A stretch of DNA of 64,000 nucleotides from Diadema setosum (GCA_033980235.1 CM067075.1:17992844-18056843); one strand, 5' to 3'; counted from the stretch's first letter, positions 1 to 46,009 are shown. Numbers and translations: made by a program. The notes: a model not told the origin generated them from the sequence alone.

Positions 1-240
1 GTCTTGACAAATTCCGAGTCTAGTTAATATTGGATCAATATTGTATTTTTAATTGATATATGTTGTATTCTTTATTTGGTATATATTTGCTTTTGTTTAC
101 CATTTTCTTCTTTGTTGAAATGTTTGAATATGTATATGCATGTAAATATATTATATTTTTTCATTTTTGAAGCGCCATGAGCACTGAAAAGTGGACCTGT
201 GCGCTATACAAGTAGCCACTATTATTATTATTATTATTAA
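1..240. repeat. Retroposon 3' tail with (TTA)n
   Basis: The left edge is AT-rich and ends in GCGCTATACAAGTAGCCAC followed by a run of TTA repeats at about 220-239. A GCGCTATA motif followed by a simple repeat is typical of non-LTR retrotransposon 3' ends in invertebrates. No coding part is in the window. Confidence 0.45.
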
Positions 241-878
241 ATATGGCATGTCTTTCAGAGTATACGATGCTCAGGTCTGCGTGCATCAATAGGAATTGTG
301 TGCATAAGGTATACTATAGAATGCTTATTTACCTCCTTGGTTTACCACATACACACTTTTCCTACTGACACAAAAGACATGTACATCATCTGTTTTATAG
401 AATGGGGTTCAGGGGGTCATTTTTTATCATGTAACCAGATGACAAAGCTACTGGATGCATTTCCTTTGGCCATAGATGCCATGATTTGTTATTTTTCCAC
501 TGGTTGAAATTTACTAGCTGCTTGCTTTTATTTACTAGACAAATTTACTGATGCATGGTTACCTCACATTCCTTACAATAGTAGAACATGCCAACGCTTG
601 CTTTAGTTAGCAGCAACGTGTTTGCAGTGGCTGTCGCAGTGAGGCAGTGAAGGGCCAGTAAAAATCAAGTTCTTTACCAATCAGATTGCAGGATATGTAA
701 CCAATTCTCTAACATGAATAAATGATGAGAATGAGGTATATGAACACAAGTACCTATTTTTTACATGCTTTGGATGGGAAGGTGGGCCAGAAACTTAACT
801 CTTGTGATTACTACTTCCTTACCAGGTCATCATTAAAAGTACTCATTTGTCAATGTTGTTCTGTTTTTTTACTCACAG
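241..878. other. No recognisable feature
   Basis: Unique-looking AT-rich sequence. Short open frames here show no familiar motif. It may hold an upstream intron or untranslated sequence of the Arf gene. Confidence 0.5.
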
Positions 879-34561
<33,683 letters not shown>

Positions 34562-34631
34562 TGGCACTTTTATCTTTTGCCTTGATAATTTTTTGTTCTT
34601 ACTTTGATCGCCTGTTCTCCAACATCAATGT

Positions 34632-34955
34632 AAAACTAATACCCCTGTTCCACTGAGGTTTTTTTTTTCTCATCAATACCAGCAGAAGTTTGTCAGATCG
34701 CAGTCTGATGAATCCAACTTGTGTTGGTCAACTATCAGGTCAGTGTCAGACATGTCGAGGCGTGATCCAATGAGACAAGATCGTTTGAAGAGGATCACAT
34801 GCTACATGTCTGACACTGACCTGATAGTCGACCAACATAAGTCGGGTTCAACAGACTGCAATCTGATACACCTCGTTTGGTGGATGGAAGCATCAAACTT
34901 TGGTTCGGACGAGTGACCAATAAGAAAAATCTCTGTAGAATGGGGGTATTACAGC
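34632..34955. mobile_element. Foldback hairpin element just after the Arf stop
   Basis: Ends AATACCCCTGTTCCAC and GTAGAATGGGGGTATT are inverted. The core 34694-34867 folds with about 63-base arms (six mismatches) around a 48-base loop, and an inner GTGATCC/GGATCAC stem extends it. It starts about 70 bases after the stop codon, so it may be transcribed in the Arf 3' UTR. Confidence 0.75.
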
Positions 34956-35089
34956 CACAATTTGTGACTCCCCTATTATCAGATGTTTATATTCATGTTT
35001 GGGTTTGTAAATTCTGTTGCACCTGACAGTGGGGATTATGTGAATTCTTTTGTTTGTTTGTTTTTTATTTGGGGGGGGGGAGGGGGCAG

Positions 35090-36160
35090 AGATGGTAGCC
35101 CAAGTGCCAGCATGTCATTCACTCAACTGCCAAAGGCTCAATTGAGCTGCTGCGATCACTCATCGTCCAGCTTCTGGGATGCGTCTTGCATAAACTTTTT
35201 ACATTTTCATTTTCTTCTTTAAAACCCTATGACAGATTTCCACCAAATGTGACACGTATTATCCTTTCCCTTCAGGTATTATCCCTAAGGGAATAGGATC
35301 TCAACTTGTTCAAATGGGCACCCAAGGGGAGGACACACAGGTGGCCCCAAAACTCTCAAATTAAGGAATCTTTAAAAATCTTCTCTAAAACCAGAAGTAA
35401 TGTAGCTAAGTTAATGCTATAAGTTAGTACATTGATGACTGCAGTTTCAAGCTTGTTCATGGCGGCTATAGAGGTGCTGCCCTTCGGGGTGGCAGGATCC
35501 AAATTGGGGCATAAATTGTCCATTTCCATCTCCTTAGAAATGCATGGTCAGATTTTCACCACACTTGGCAGATGTTATCAGTAGGGTGATAAAATAGATA
35601 TTTGTATAAATGGGCACCATTCCCCACCTGGGGCTTACTTGGAGCTCTATCCCCACATTAAGGAATCTTTACAAATCTTCATCTCTCAAAACCTTAGTGT
35701 TATGAATAAGATAGATTGGTGACTGTAGTTGTCAAGTTTGTTTGTGACAGATTGGGGAATGTGCTGCGAGATCAAATCAGGGCCAATTTTCACATTTTCG
35801 TATTCTTTTCCAAAATGTATGGTCTGATTTTCACCAAACTTTGGTGGGATTATGGCTAGGGCAGTATGTATATCAGTGCAAATTGGTGACCGTAAATTCC
35901 ACTTGCTCATGGCTGATTCACAGGTGGACAAGGGGAGGTTTCAAGGTAGGGCCCAATTTTCATCTACCTTTTCAAAGTGCATGGTCAGATTTTCACCAAA
36001 CTTGAGATGTGTTGTTGCTGGTGTGTAGAAAATATATTTGTACAAATGGGCACAATACCGCACTTGGGGGGGGGGGGGGGGGCACAGTGTCGCATGGGAG
36101 AGACAAAGGCCCAAAATTAGGAAATCATTACAAATGAGAGGGGGAGAAGTTGTTGATCAA
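35090..36160. repeat. Degenerate AGCTCACC-family copies
   Basis: CAATTGAGCTGCTGCGATCA, TTTTTACATTTTCATTTTCT and repeated TCAGATTTTCACCAAACTT blocks mark old copies of the family seen at 28418. A G run is at about 36066. Confidence 0.5.
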
Positions 36161-36164
36161 ATTT

Positions 36165-36540
36165 GGGCCCAATTTTTTTTTTTTTTTCTTTCTTTCTGAA
36201 ACACGGTCAAATTTGTCACCATACTTAACAGGCATTTTTACTAGAATAACAATGTATATCTGATACAAGGACCCCAGAACCTCCCTATCAAGCCTGTTTT
36301 AACAGAACCTTTCAATCTAGAGTTATCGCGACAACGTCAGGGTTGAGCACTGGTAATCTGTTTTTACCCTGCCTGTTAAAATGGTCCCTGCAAAGTGTTG
36401 CTGGGACGTTGTCACTGCAGAGCTGCCAAGTCTCCCTGATTCTTCAGGAGTCGTCCTGACTTTTTTTGTATCGCTCCATGTCTAGATAAGAGATTCTAAA
36501 AGCCCCCTCAGTCTGGAAGATTTTTTGCCCAGTGGCATCA
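36165..36540. other. No recognisable feature
   Basis: Short stretch without recognised repeats or coding signal. Confidence 0.4.
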
Positions 36541-36542
36541 TG

Positions 36543-36610
36543 TACTGTAAAAGTGGACATTTATGCGCCTTTTGTGCAACCAGAAGCTAGTAAGAACAGT
36601 AAAGCATGTG
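36543..36610 (+). repeat. TACTGTAAAAGTGG MITE fragment
   Basis: TACTGTAAAAGTGGACATTT and GCAACCAGAAGCTAG match the start of the element at 30803. Confidence 0.5.
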
Positions 36611-36804
36611 AATATTTTTGCATGCCATGTGTTCCAGTAGTTAAAGGCATTATTAGGTGATCCGAGTATCCTCTCGAATCACCTTCTGTATCTATACTGA
36701 TTCTAGTTTTTATTTATTCTTTATTCCTCTTTATTTCTCTTCAAATCTTGTGCAGAGGTTAACTAAAAAAATCCTTCAAGTATCAACTTCAAACTTACAT
36801 CATA

Positions 36805-37014
36805 TACTGTAAAACACAATGTTTTCGCGGCGTGAAATTTTCGCGAATTAGAGCCGACTGCCTTTTTTGCAGCATGAAATTGTCACAAGTTGCCTTGAAC
36901 ATTCAGTGCATCTAGTGTAGACAAGAACTTTTGCATGCATTTTAATTTCGCGAATTTTGGCTCTCGCGAAATTCGTGAAATCAAAATGCACGCGAGCATT
37001 CCTCATTTTACAAT
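36805..37014. mobile_element. TACTGTAAAA...TTTCGCG MITE
   Basis: It begins TACTGTAAAACACAATGTTT, ends CATTTTACAATA, and has TTTTCGCGAATTAG on one side and AATTTCGCGAATTTTGGCTC on the other as inner inverted arms. Confidence 0.6.
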
Positions 37015-37303
37015 ATGTATCATGTCATGAAGACAACAGATCTATAAAGGTATCACCATGATCAGTCATCCGTGACGTCTTTATAGTCATTGTCTCAGAT
37101 CACACACTCAATCATATCTCATCAATGGAATTGAAATTCTCAATGAAATTTTCATGTTATACACATGTAGTTCCGGTCAAGTTCTATCCATTCATGTTTG
37201 TAAAATTCATCTGTACACGCTATACGTGCGCTCACGTTTAAACTTTAACATGCTCCAGTCAAGCTCAAAATTGTTTTGCACATGTTTAGGTCACTTAGAG
37301 CAC

Positions 37304-37996
37304 ATGTGACCCTACACAACAAAACAAACAAAAAGTCGCCAGACATGAATTTTTAGTTAAGAGCATATTCTGATAGAGCAGACTTTAAGCTTTAAAATGA
37401 TGTATAACTCAAATCAAATGGACTCTCCTAACCTATCTAAATATTGGAAAGAAAGCACAAACTCAGGAAAAGTGTGAACTGAGAAAAGAGCCTCTGAAGT
37501 ACAGTGTCTATTCAAGCGCTTAATCTTAACCAAGCCGTGCTGGCTGTTAGATGAATGGGACAAAAAACAGGAAGTAAACCACTAGAGTAACAACAATGAA
37601 GGGATTATCAGATTAAACTGAAATTAAGCATGCCTTATTAACACATTCTGTCCATAATTAATGCCAACATTCAAAGCAGTAGCATTATCCTTTCAAAGGT
37701 TATTAGAGTTGAAAGTGAAGAGTTTGTACAAGGTTTTTAAGAAATGAAAAGGGGGCTCTAAAGACACGCCTAATCACACTATTCTACCAAAAAACTTCCG
37801 AGATAAACTGCTAAAAAATACACTTTCCTGCCCGTTATATGATCCCAAATTTTAGCGTAATGTAGAGGAAGACTTGCTCTTTCAGAAAATATGAAAAAGT
37901 CAAGATCGACTAGGTTGACTCATTTCACTTATTTTCAGTCCTCACGCAAAATCAGTTTGTGCGACTTTTTCTTCGTTTTGTGATGCACGGTCACAT
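37304..37996. mobile_element. ATGTGACC...GGTCACAT element
   Basis: The left end ATGTGACCCTACACAACAAA and the right end, in reverse, ATGTGACCGTGCATCACAAA both continue into AAAAAGTCGC. The 693-bp element has no coding frame. Confidence 0.65.
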
Positions 37997-38235
37997 ATGA
38001 TAAAAAATCAACAGAAGCGTACATACGCTCACATATACCCATGCTCAGCTCATACATAATAGAATTTTCCTTTGTTTTTACGTGGATCGGATGTCTAAGA
38101 TGTCAAGGAATGATTCTACCAAGTTTCAAGTCCATCCAACTCAATATGATATCACACGGACCTGTCATAGTTGATATTCTGCCCGTGCGTCAATGACAAT
38201 ACACAATGCAAATATGGAAAAAAAATGCTAGTGTG

Positions 38236-39390
38236 AAGGGGGTATATAGGAATCACCGCGACGTTGGTCGGGCGGGCGGGCGGGCGGTCAGTCGGTCTGA
38301 TGCAAAATCTTACATCGCGAACTCCTCCTACAGTTTTGAAGCGATTTGAATGAAACTTAGGGTAAATGATGATATTGAGGTATAGACGTGTAAGACGTGT
38401 TTTTTGTGGTTGTCGGACAATGCGTTGCCATGGTAACCATAATTTTACCAAAACCTTGTGGATTGAATAACTTCCATAGTATTTAAGCAATCAATTTCAA
38501 AATTGGTATCTATGATGATCTATAGGTGTAGCTATGCAAGACACTCTTTGTGTTTGTACTTGACAAAGCGTTGCCATGGTAACCGCATGTTTTCTTTGAA
38601 ATCTTGTGGAGTGAACAACTTCCACAGTTTTGAAGCAATTGAAATCAAATTTGGTAGCCATTATGGCCTTGAGGCATAGATGTGGAACACATAATTTTTG
38701 TGTTTGTTGGACAAAGCGTTGCCATGGTAACCATAACTTGATCATAACCTTGTGGATTGAATAACTTCCACATCATGCAAGCAATTAAGGTCAAATTTAG
38801 TATGTATCATGATCTAGAAGTGTAGTTTTGCAAGACACCAATGTGTTAATGTAAGAAAAATTTGTTGCCATGGTAACCACTCATTTTTGTATCAAATTGA
38901 ACCATTTAATCTATGATGGTGAAATTTGGTGTGTATAATGCTCTTTAAGTGTAGTTATGCAAAATGTCCTTTGTATTTGTATCGGACAATGCGTTGCCAT
39001 GGTAACCGCATTTTTTTTTTTAATCCTGTGGAGCGAACTTCTTCCACAGTTTTCAAGCAATTGAAACCAAATTTGGTAGGCATTATGGCCCTGAGGTATA
39101 CATGTGGAACACATAATTTTTGTGTTTGTCACACAAACCATTGCCATGGTAACCACAATTTTACCAAAACCTTGCAGATCGAATAACTTTTCCATCATTC
39201 AAGCAATTAAAGTCAAATTTAGTATGTATCATGATCTAGAAGTGTAGTTTTGCAAGACACCAATGTGTTAGTTTAAGGAAAATGTGTTGCCATGGTAACC
39301 ACTCATTTTTGTATCAAAATAAACCATTCAAGCTATGAAGGTCAAATTTGGTGTGTATGATGGTCTTTAAGTGTAGTGATGCTGGGGGAA
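38236..39390 (+). repeat. 147-bp-period array with GTTGCCATGGTAAC
   Basis: After a GGTATATAGGAATCACCG start and a GGGCGGGCGG head, the palindromic word GTTGCCATGGTAAC recurs at 38424, 38570, 38718, 38864, 38993, 39140 (one change) and 39287. Five of the six spacings are 146-148 bases. Related arrays are at 1.4-2.3, 46.4-47.5 and 62.0-62.9 kb. Confidence 0.85.
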
Positions 39391-39394
39391 AGCA

Positions 39395-39838
39395 TGTTTC
39401 CATTTGCTGTAAGTTTTATACTAAGTGTCAACTCTGTAATTGTACAGTAAACTAAAATTACGGTATTTTGTTTCCAATTCAATTTTCTCCCAGATTTCAG
39501 TTTGTTGTAGCTTGTTAAATTCTCTTTCAGGTGCATAACCTCAGATTTTAAATTGAAAGACGTCATCACCTAAAAATATGATTGAAGGTAACCTTGTCAA
39601 ATTTGACCATTAACAGTCCATTTTCTGGATATGCCAATTTACATGACTTTCTTTATCAAGCAGTAGCTCACTTTCTCCCAGATTTGAATATGTTGCAGCT
39701 GAGACATTGGGCTTTCGGAATGTGCCCTCCATTTTTACAATGGATGTCAGGATCGCATCGAAAAACTTGGATGAAATTGAAACTCAGCTTTGATGTAGGG
39801 ACATATTGAGCAATACATAATACTAGCACATTGCACTT
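39395..39838. other. No recognisable feature
   Basis: No repeat or coding motif recognised. Confidence 0.4.
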
Positions 39839-39840
39839 AA

Positions 39841-39906
39841 TGTGGCTCAATGGATAGTGCATCAGACTTTGGATTCAAATATCTGGTGTTCCAAGCTTAA
39901 ATGCAC
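39841..39906 (+). repeat. tRNA-Arg-like sequence (SINE head or pseudogene)
   Basis: TGTGGCTCAATGGATAGTGC, CATCAGACTTTGGATTCAAA and GGTGTTCCAAGCTT follow a tRNA-Arg from D arm to T arm. The B box is degraded and the acceptor stem does not pair well, so I do not call a functional tRNA. Confidence 0.5.
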
Positions 39907-40059
39907 ATGACTTTGTTTAATCCTTGTATTTTTTCTTTTTCTTTAGTAACGCCTTGTTCTCCCTTCCTAACTGTATCTTTTTCTGATTTTTATTTTTTTA
40001 GATTAAATTTCTATATTATACCTTCTCTTATTTCTTCCTTTTTTTTTTTCTTCCACTTT

Positions 40060-41560
40060 TTGTGCACTAGCTCAAGAAAAACAGGCCCTATGGGCCCCAT
40101 ATTTTGCACATGTTTATTCAGTCCATATCATGAACGTCATTTCATAAGATAACAACTACTTCATCAGACGCCATCTTGGCTGTGTAAATTAGGGTCAAAG
40201 GTTATAAAGGTTTCATCTTGTATCTTGGTGAATAAATCAGCTATTTTTCCAATTTTTGCACTTATTACCATGTTGCAATAATCATTTCAGAAAATAACAA
40301 TTATTTTCTCAGATGTCATCTTGGCTGAGCAAAGCTTGGTCAAATATGTTTCAGTTTCATTCTGTATCCCATTCTTCATTTATAGTGTATGCAGTGTCAT
40401 CCTCATATTTTACACATATACATATGGACCTTGATGCATGGCTCATTTTGTAAAATAAGGACTCATTGGTCAGATGCCTTTTTGGCTGTGCAAATGAGAT
40501 TCAAAGGTCACAGAGTCATTATTTTTTAACATGGTTAGCATATGCTCTACAGGAGCCAGATTTTGCGCATGTGTATATACCATTTTACCTGGATCTTTGC
40601 ATAATTCAATTCAATTCAATACCAATTCAATTTTCTTGTCCATTTCTGGAAATTTGTTTTGTTTGCTTGCATACTTGTTACACTGATACATACATATACA
40701 AAGCACACGTATAACATAGATACATAGATATGGTAGACATACGAGATATACAGCAATTGATTTGTATAAGTCAACATTGTGTTAGATGTGATGTGCATGA
40801 ACATGTACGGGTGTGTAGATGTGTGTCAAATTAATGATAACTATATAAGAATTTTAAACAACATAAGTGAATGCATTTTTATGTCTAAATAAATGATTGT
40901 ATAAAAGTCTTGAAGGTTATATCCGTGCATGTGTGTGTGTGTATGCGTGTGAACATACAAAAATGTGGATCTATGTATTTTGACAAAAATGTATATCACA
41001 CCACGATCATAATCATTCTCCTGAATTGATATTTTCACTTGACTTTAACCTTTGACCTTTAACCCAATAGCCCAGAGGGTTAAAGGTCAAAGGTTAAAGT
41101 CAAGTGAAAAAAACAACATCTTGGCTGTGCAACATAGGGTCAAGAGTCAAACACTACAAATGTACTTCATCCTGTATCTTGGTAATTACATGCCTTATCA
41201 CATATTTTGCACATATCAAGTCCATGTCATATGGATTGTTTCATAAAATGACAACTTTCTAACAAAACTCCATCTTGGCGATGTAAAGTAGGGTCAAAGG
41301 TCAAAAATATCTCGTCCTGTATCTTTCTGGGTAAATATGTGGCATAATGCCCCCATATTTTACTCACATATAGACCATGTCAAAAAGATCATTTGGTAAC
41401 ATAGCGACTTTTTCTTCGGACGCCGTTCTTGGATGTGAAAATGAGGTTCAAAGGTACAAAATTTTCATTTTCCATCTTTTTTAGTGTACATACTGTATCA
41501 AAATTTGTTCTGTAGGTAAGATTGCAAGTCCCTTTCTTTGATGAAAATCTAAAAAATCAC
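40060..41560 (+). repeat. GCCATCTTGGCTGTG tandem array
   Basis: Units of roughly 170-200 bp repeat TTTTGCACATGTTTA, TTTCATAAGATAACAACT, GCCATCTTGGCTGTGTAAAT and AGGGTCAAAGGT. About seven diverged units are present. A perfect hairpin at 41032-41110 and GT-rich sequence at 40930-40960 interrupt it. Confidence 0.65.
41032..41110. repeat. Perfect 34-bp inverted repeat
   Basis: Arms 41032-41065 and 41077-41110 are exact reverse complements around an 11-base loop. Each arm contains GGTTAAAGTCAAGTG and GGTCAAAGGTTAAAG or their reverse. Confidence 0.95.
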
Positions 41561-41886
41561 AAAGCCATTCACCCCCCCCCCCCCCCCCAACCCAAGGGTG
41601 ACAGAATTAGTGTAGGGGCTCAAAACATTTCTGGATACATTGGATCACCTAATTTGTCAGAATTGACAATTTTTCAAGTCTAGTTTACCATTTGCAGATG
41701 AAACAAAAACCCAGCTTTAGTGCTTCAAAGTAGTTCTAAAATGATACTTTTTTTATGCCTCTGCCGTGAAGTGTCGCTGGGGACATTATGTCTTTGGGTC
41801 GTCCGTCCTTCCATCCTCAATTTTGTGGACAGCGTAACCTAAAAACTGTTTGAGGTATCCTAATGAAATTGGCATATGTAAAACTA

Positions 41887-44468
41887 CAGTAGACCTCGCC
41901 TAAGTCGACATCGCATAAGTCGACAACTCGCTTAAGTCGACACAATAAAAAAGTCCCGATTTTTGCCTTTGTTATTCCTTGAAAATTTCCTCGTCTTAGT
42001 CGACATTTATAAGTCGACAACTCGCGTAAGTCGACCTGATTTTTCAGTGCCAACTGAGCAATTCCCTCGTCTAAGTCGACCTAATTTTTCGCTCAAAATC
42101 TTATCGCCATTCTCTGAAAAAGAATTGTTTTCCCGCTCCGATTCGCTGCGTTTCTACTCGGTAATTCGCTAGTGTACGGCGCGGTAGCATTCGCGCCATG
42201 CGTCCATTGTCTTGTATGCCAGAATATAGAAAGGACATACACTCATTTACACTGGAGCATTACATGTAGTACCCAAGACAGTTTACTTTACCCCTTTTCT
42301 CCCTCTCGTTTTTCTCAAAACGCACAAATTTTGTACACTTATATGTCCCAGTAGGTACTCATTATCCGAACATGAAATGGGTGTTTTTGTAAATCCGAAT
42401 ATTCTAACGTTGATTATTCCGAAGCGGTATTAAAACCAGGGCCCTTTTAAAAATATTTATTACAATGCAACTAATAATGCAACTCAAAAAATCAAATGCA
42501 GGTGTATCAAATCACACGCAACTTTTGCATTTAAACGCAAGTGCGTTGCTGAAAAGACTTGCATTTGATAATCATATGAAACTAGAAAATAATTGTTACG
42601 AACCTGAAACTCAATTGCGTTTAAACGCAACTCTAAAAGTCAAATGCAAGTCCATCAAATCACACGCAACGATGTATCTAAACGCAAGAGCGTTGCAGAG
42701 AAGACTTGCGGTTTTTGTACCAAACTAGAAACTGCGTTTAAATAAATATCTATACATCTATACGAAAGTGCGTTATTGTTGAAAAGACTTGCATTACTTT
42801 TTTCATTAACGCAAGAGCGTTGCAGAGAAGACTTGCGGTTTTTGTACCAAACTAGAAACTGCGTTTAAATAAATATCTATACATCTATACGAAAGTGCGT
42901 TATTGTTGAAAAGACTTGCATTACTTTTTTCATTTCGTAAGCAAAATTAAAAATTAAACGCAACTCTGAAAATCAAATGCAAGTCCATCAAATCACATGG
43001 CACGCTGAAAAGACTTGCGTTTGATAATCACACGAAACTAGAAAATTGTAGGGAACTTTTTTTTAACTCAATTGCATTTAAACGCAACTCCAAAAATCAA
43101 ATGCAAGTCCATCAAATCACGTAACGCTGTATTCAAACGTAAGAGCGTTGCAGAGAAGACTTGCGGTTTTTGTACGAAACTATAAGAAATTGCGTTTAAA
43201 CGCATCTCTAAACATCTACGGAAGTGTGTTATTGTTTAAAAGATTTATCGTGAGCAAAATTAAAAATTAAACGCAATTCTGAAAATCAAATACAAGTCCA
43301 TCAAATCACAAGGAACGCTGAAAAGACTTGCGTTTGATAATAGCACATAACTAGAAAATTGTATGAAATTTAAACTCAATTGCGTTTACACGCAACTCTA
43401 AAAATCAAATGCAAGTCCGTCAAATCACAAGCAACGCTGTTTTTAAAACGCAAGAGCATTGCAGAAAAGACTTACGGTTCTTGTCCGAAACTAGAAACTG
43501 CGTTTAAACGCATAAAACAAGTGTTACGGAAGTGCGTTATTGTTGAAAAGGCTCGCATTATTTTTTATTTCGTAACGGAACTTTTCGCCGTGACCGAACT
43601 CGGTCTGCACTTGCAGGGGAAAGACATCGCAACATTTACACGTTTCAAACTACCGAAACGCATGCTGCCTCACAAAATGTCGGTGAAAAAAAATGATAAC
43701 GAATTATTGTGAAAGTTCGCTATGCCGAAGTTTTAAATCTCAGTCCAAAGTTAAATTAGTCCGACAATGGTAAGAGGTTTGTTTTTACGAAGGTTACAGT
43801 AGTCCGAAAGATGTCGTTTTCGGTTGAACAAACTTTTCTTCTTCTTTTTATTTCAGACAGGCCCGTGCCGTACAGAGCGGTAATGTTGCGAATCGGAGCG
43901 CGAGAACAATTTATTTTCAGAGTATGGCAATACAAATTTAAGCAGAACAAATATGGCGACTTAGGGAAGGAAAATCACACATATTTCAACTCAGTCGGCA
44001 CTGAAAAATAATCTCGACAGAATCATGCGAAATCTCACACATATCTTCCCAGCAACGCACTTGAATTTAAATCGCAAAGTCTGATGCAATTTTGGGGAAT
44101 TTGCCTTTGATATTTCAAATCAAGTTTAAAACGTGAAGTGTCTAGAAAGGGGCCTATGTTTCCGATCCCACTCTCTTAAAATCTCTGTAGAGATTTGGGA
44201 ATTGTGCGTTGTGGTCATTACTAACCCGCGCAAGATTTATGCATGAACTAAAACATTATTGTTGCTCATGTCAGTAGGCATGTTTTGGCGGCAAAAGGAG
44301 TAAGATATTGGTAGCGATCCGCATCGTGATCCAAATCTTACTCTGTACAGGGGAAATTAATTTTCATTTATAAGTCGACAAAATGTCGACTTACGCGTAA
44401 GTCGACATTTGCGTAAGTCGACGTGTTTTGCTCAGTCCCGATTATGTCGACTTACGCGAGGTTGACTG
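41887..44468. mobile_element. TA-flanked CAGT...ACTG element with TAAGTCGAC iterations (pogo/Tigger-like)
   Basis: Ends CAGTAGACCTCGCCTAAGTC and, in reverse, CAGTCAACCTCGCGTAAGTC form an inverted repeat. TA is at 41885-41886 and 44469-44470. The word TAAGTCGAC or its reverse occurs about seven times in the first 200 bases and about five in the last 105. The 2582-bp element has an internal tandem array and no transposase. Confidence 0.8.
42465..43565 (+). repeat. AAACGCAA tandem array
   Basis: CAAATGCAAGTCCATCAAAT, AACGCAAGAGCGTTGCAGAG and GACTTGCGGTTTTTGTAC recur through several units. The 127-bp blocks 42681-42807 and 42808-42934 read as identical. Confidence 0.85.
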
Positions 44469-45002
44469 TATATGTATGAGTGGACAAAGTTGTGCCTATC
44501 AACTTGGGGATGCACATGCTCGAGGTCAAAGGTCAAGGTCAAATTCTCAAAATGTCACTATTTCCCTATGCAGTGCCTGAAGGTATTTTTCTTGAAACTT
44601 AGTGTATTCATGCAATACCCAGATAAAGATTCTCTAGGGAAAGTGTCAGGGCTTGGGGTCAAAGGTCAAGTGACAATGCTAACATTTCATTTTTTTGTCA
44701 CCGTATATGGGAAATGGCTCAAGGTTTCTTCATGGATCTTACTACATACTCATCTGAAAACTCTGAGAGTGATACTCTCAGGACTTTTTGGTCATGGTGT
44801 CAAAGGTGAGGTTAGAGTACTAAAATTCTACTAGGTAATGCTGAACTTACACTATTTTCTGTAACTTCAAGGTCAAAGTATAAACTTCATAAAACTACAT
44901 AGGCATATACACTGTACATGCATTACTTTACAATGCTTCTGAAGGGAAATATTTTGGCCATGGGGTTAAAAGTTAAGGGAGAATGTTCAAATAGCACAAT
45001 TT

Positions 45003-45004
45003 TT

Positions 45005-45043
<39 letters not shown>
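45003..45043. repeat. (AT)n microsatellite
   Basis: An uninterrupted AT run of about 40 bases. Confidence 0.95.
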
Positions 45044-45044
<1 letters not shown>

Positions 45045-45219
45045 AAAATAAGTATTATCACGTTAATGGATGTCACCAGTTCGTGATAATTTGAAGAATT
45101 GTGGACCATGGGGTCAAGGGTCAAGTGAACATGCTCAAAATCCTGAATACTTGCTCTCAAACAATTTAGCCATCCACCGAAATTAAACCTTCTCCCCCCC
45201 CCCCCCTTTCAGACAAGTA

Positions 45220-45552
45220 TATGATGTATTAGTGGAAAATTGAGCAAAGAAAATGGGATTCCATCAGGAATATGATGTATGGATATACAGCGTATTCATA
45301 TAGGATATTTTTTCGCATCTGAATGCGTGCATATTTATTTGTCATTTTATTGTGGGATTCTTTTGAAACAATGTTTTGAGCACCATTTTGTATGATAATG
45401 CTATATCCATGAGACATTTTGGGGGTGTGAAAGCTCTCAAATCGGTACATCGTATAAATAAACAAAAACAGAAAAAACTGACAAGAAATGAATATCATTT
45501 ATTAGTGAAAAAAAAGCGTTTTCTTTGCTCATTTTTTCACTAACATCGTATA
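45220..45552. mobile_element. GAGCAAAGAAAA-ended MITE
   Basis: ATATGATGTATTAGTGGAAA leading to GAGCAAAGAAAAT is mirrored by TTTTCTTTGCTC and TTTTTTCACTAACATCGTAT at the other end, around 333 bp. Confidence 0.6.
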
Positions 45553-46009
45553 AATAGGCGGGGTTTATTTGCAACACATGCCTAGGGCCCGACTAGAAAA
45601 TGAGTCCAGCACAAAGTATAAACACAAAGCGCAAAGCCTGCACAAAGTTCATACTGTGCATTCATGAGCTTCCCATGAAAGTTCAACGGAGCACGAAGTC
45701 TGAATGCTTCCATACAATTACCGGATAACGGGGCATTGCATCTGAATGGACTCGTATCAATACATCGCACAATTGCACATCCTCACATCATATGATTATA
45801 ACGTAACTCAGTACATCTGAAAGCATTACTAGGTCAAGGAAAGTAAGCACTTGATACATTTGTGACAAACATGTTATTTTCAGTTTTTGCCAATTATGTG
45901 CAACTGTCATCTCACATTGTCCAGACGTACTCTAGACCCATTGAGAGAACCGTGCATTATGGCAGAAGCATACCAGAGGCCAAAGCAACATCTCTAGTTT
46001 TTACCTGCC

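Larger units (their letters stand above)
41755..45971. mobile_element. ATGCCTCTGCC-family element, split by a nested element
   Basis: It starts ATGCCTCTGCCGTGAAGTGT and ends GCATTATGGCAGAAGCAT. Removing 41887-44468 restores the order seen in the copy at 21581 (GGCATATGTA... then TATGTATGAGTGGACAAAG). It carries AGGTCAAAGGTCA at 44523 and also holds an AT microsatellite and a 45220 MITE. Confidence 0.65.

Noticed and set aside
38152..39198. Several 82-112-residue minus-strand frames
   Set aside because: They are translations of the GTTGCCATGGTAAC array, each unit giving a similar peptide in shifting frames.
42465..43712. Frames of 87 and 110 residues with KSIKSHATL-like repeats
   Set aside because: They are by-products of the AAACGCAA array inside a non-autonomous transposon; units shift frame.
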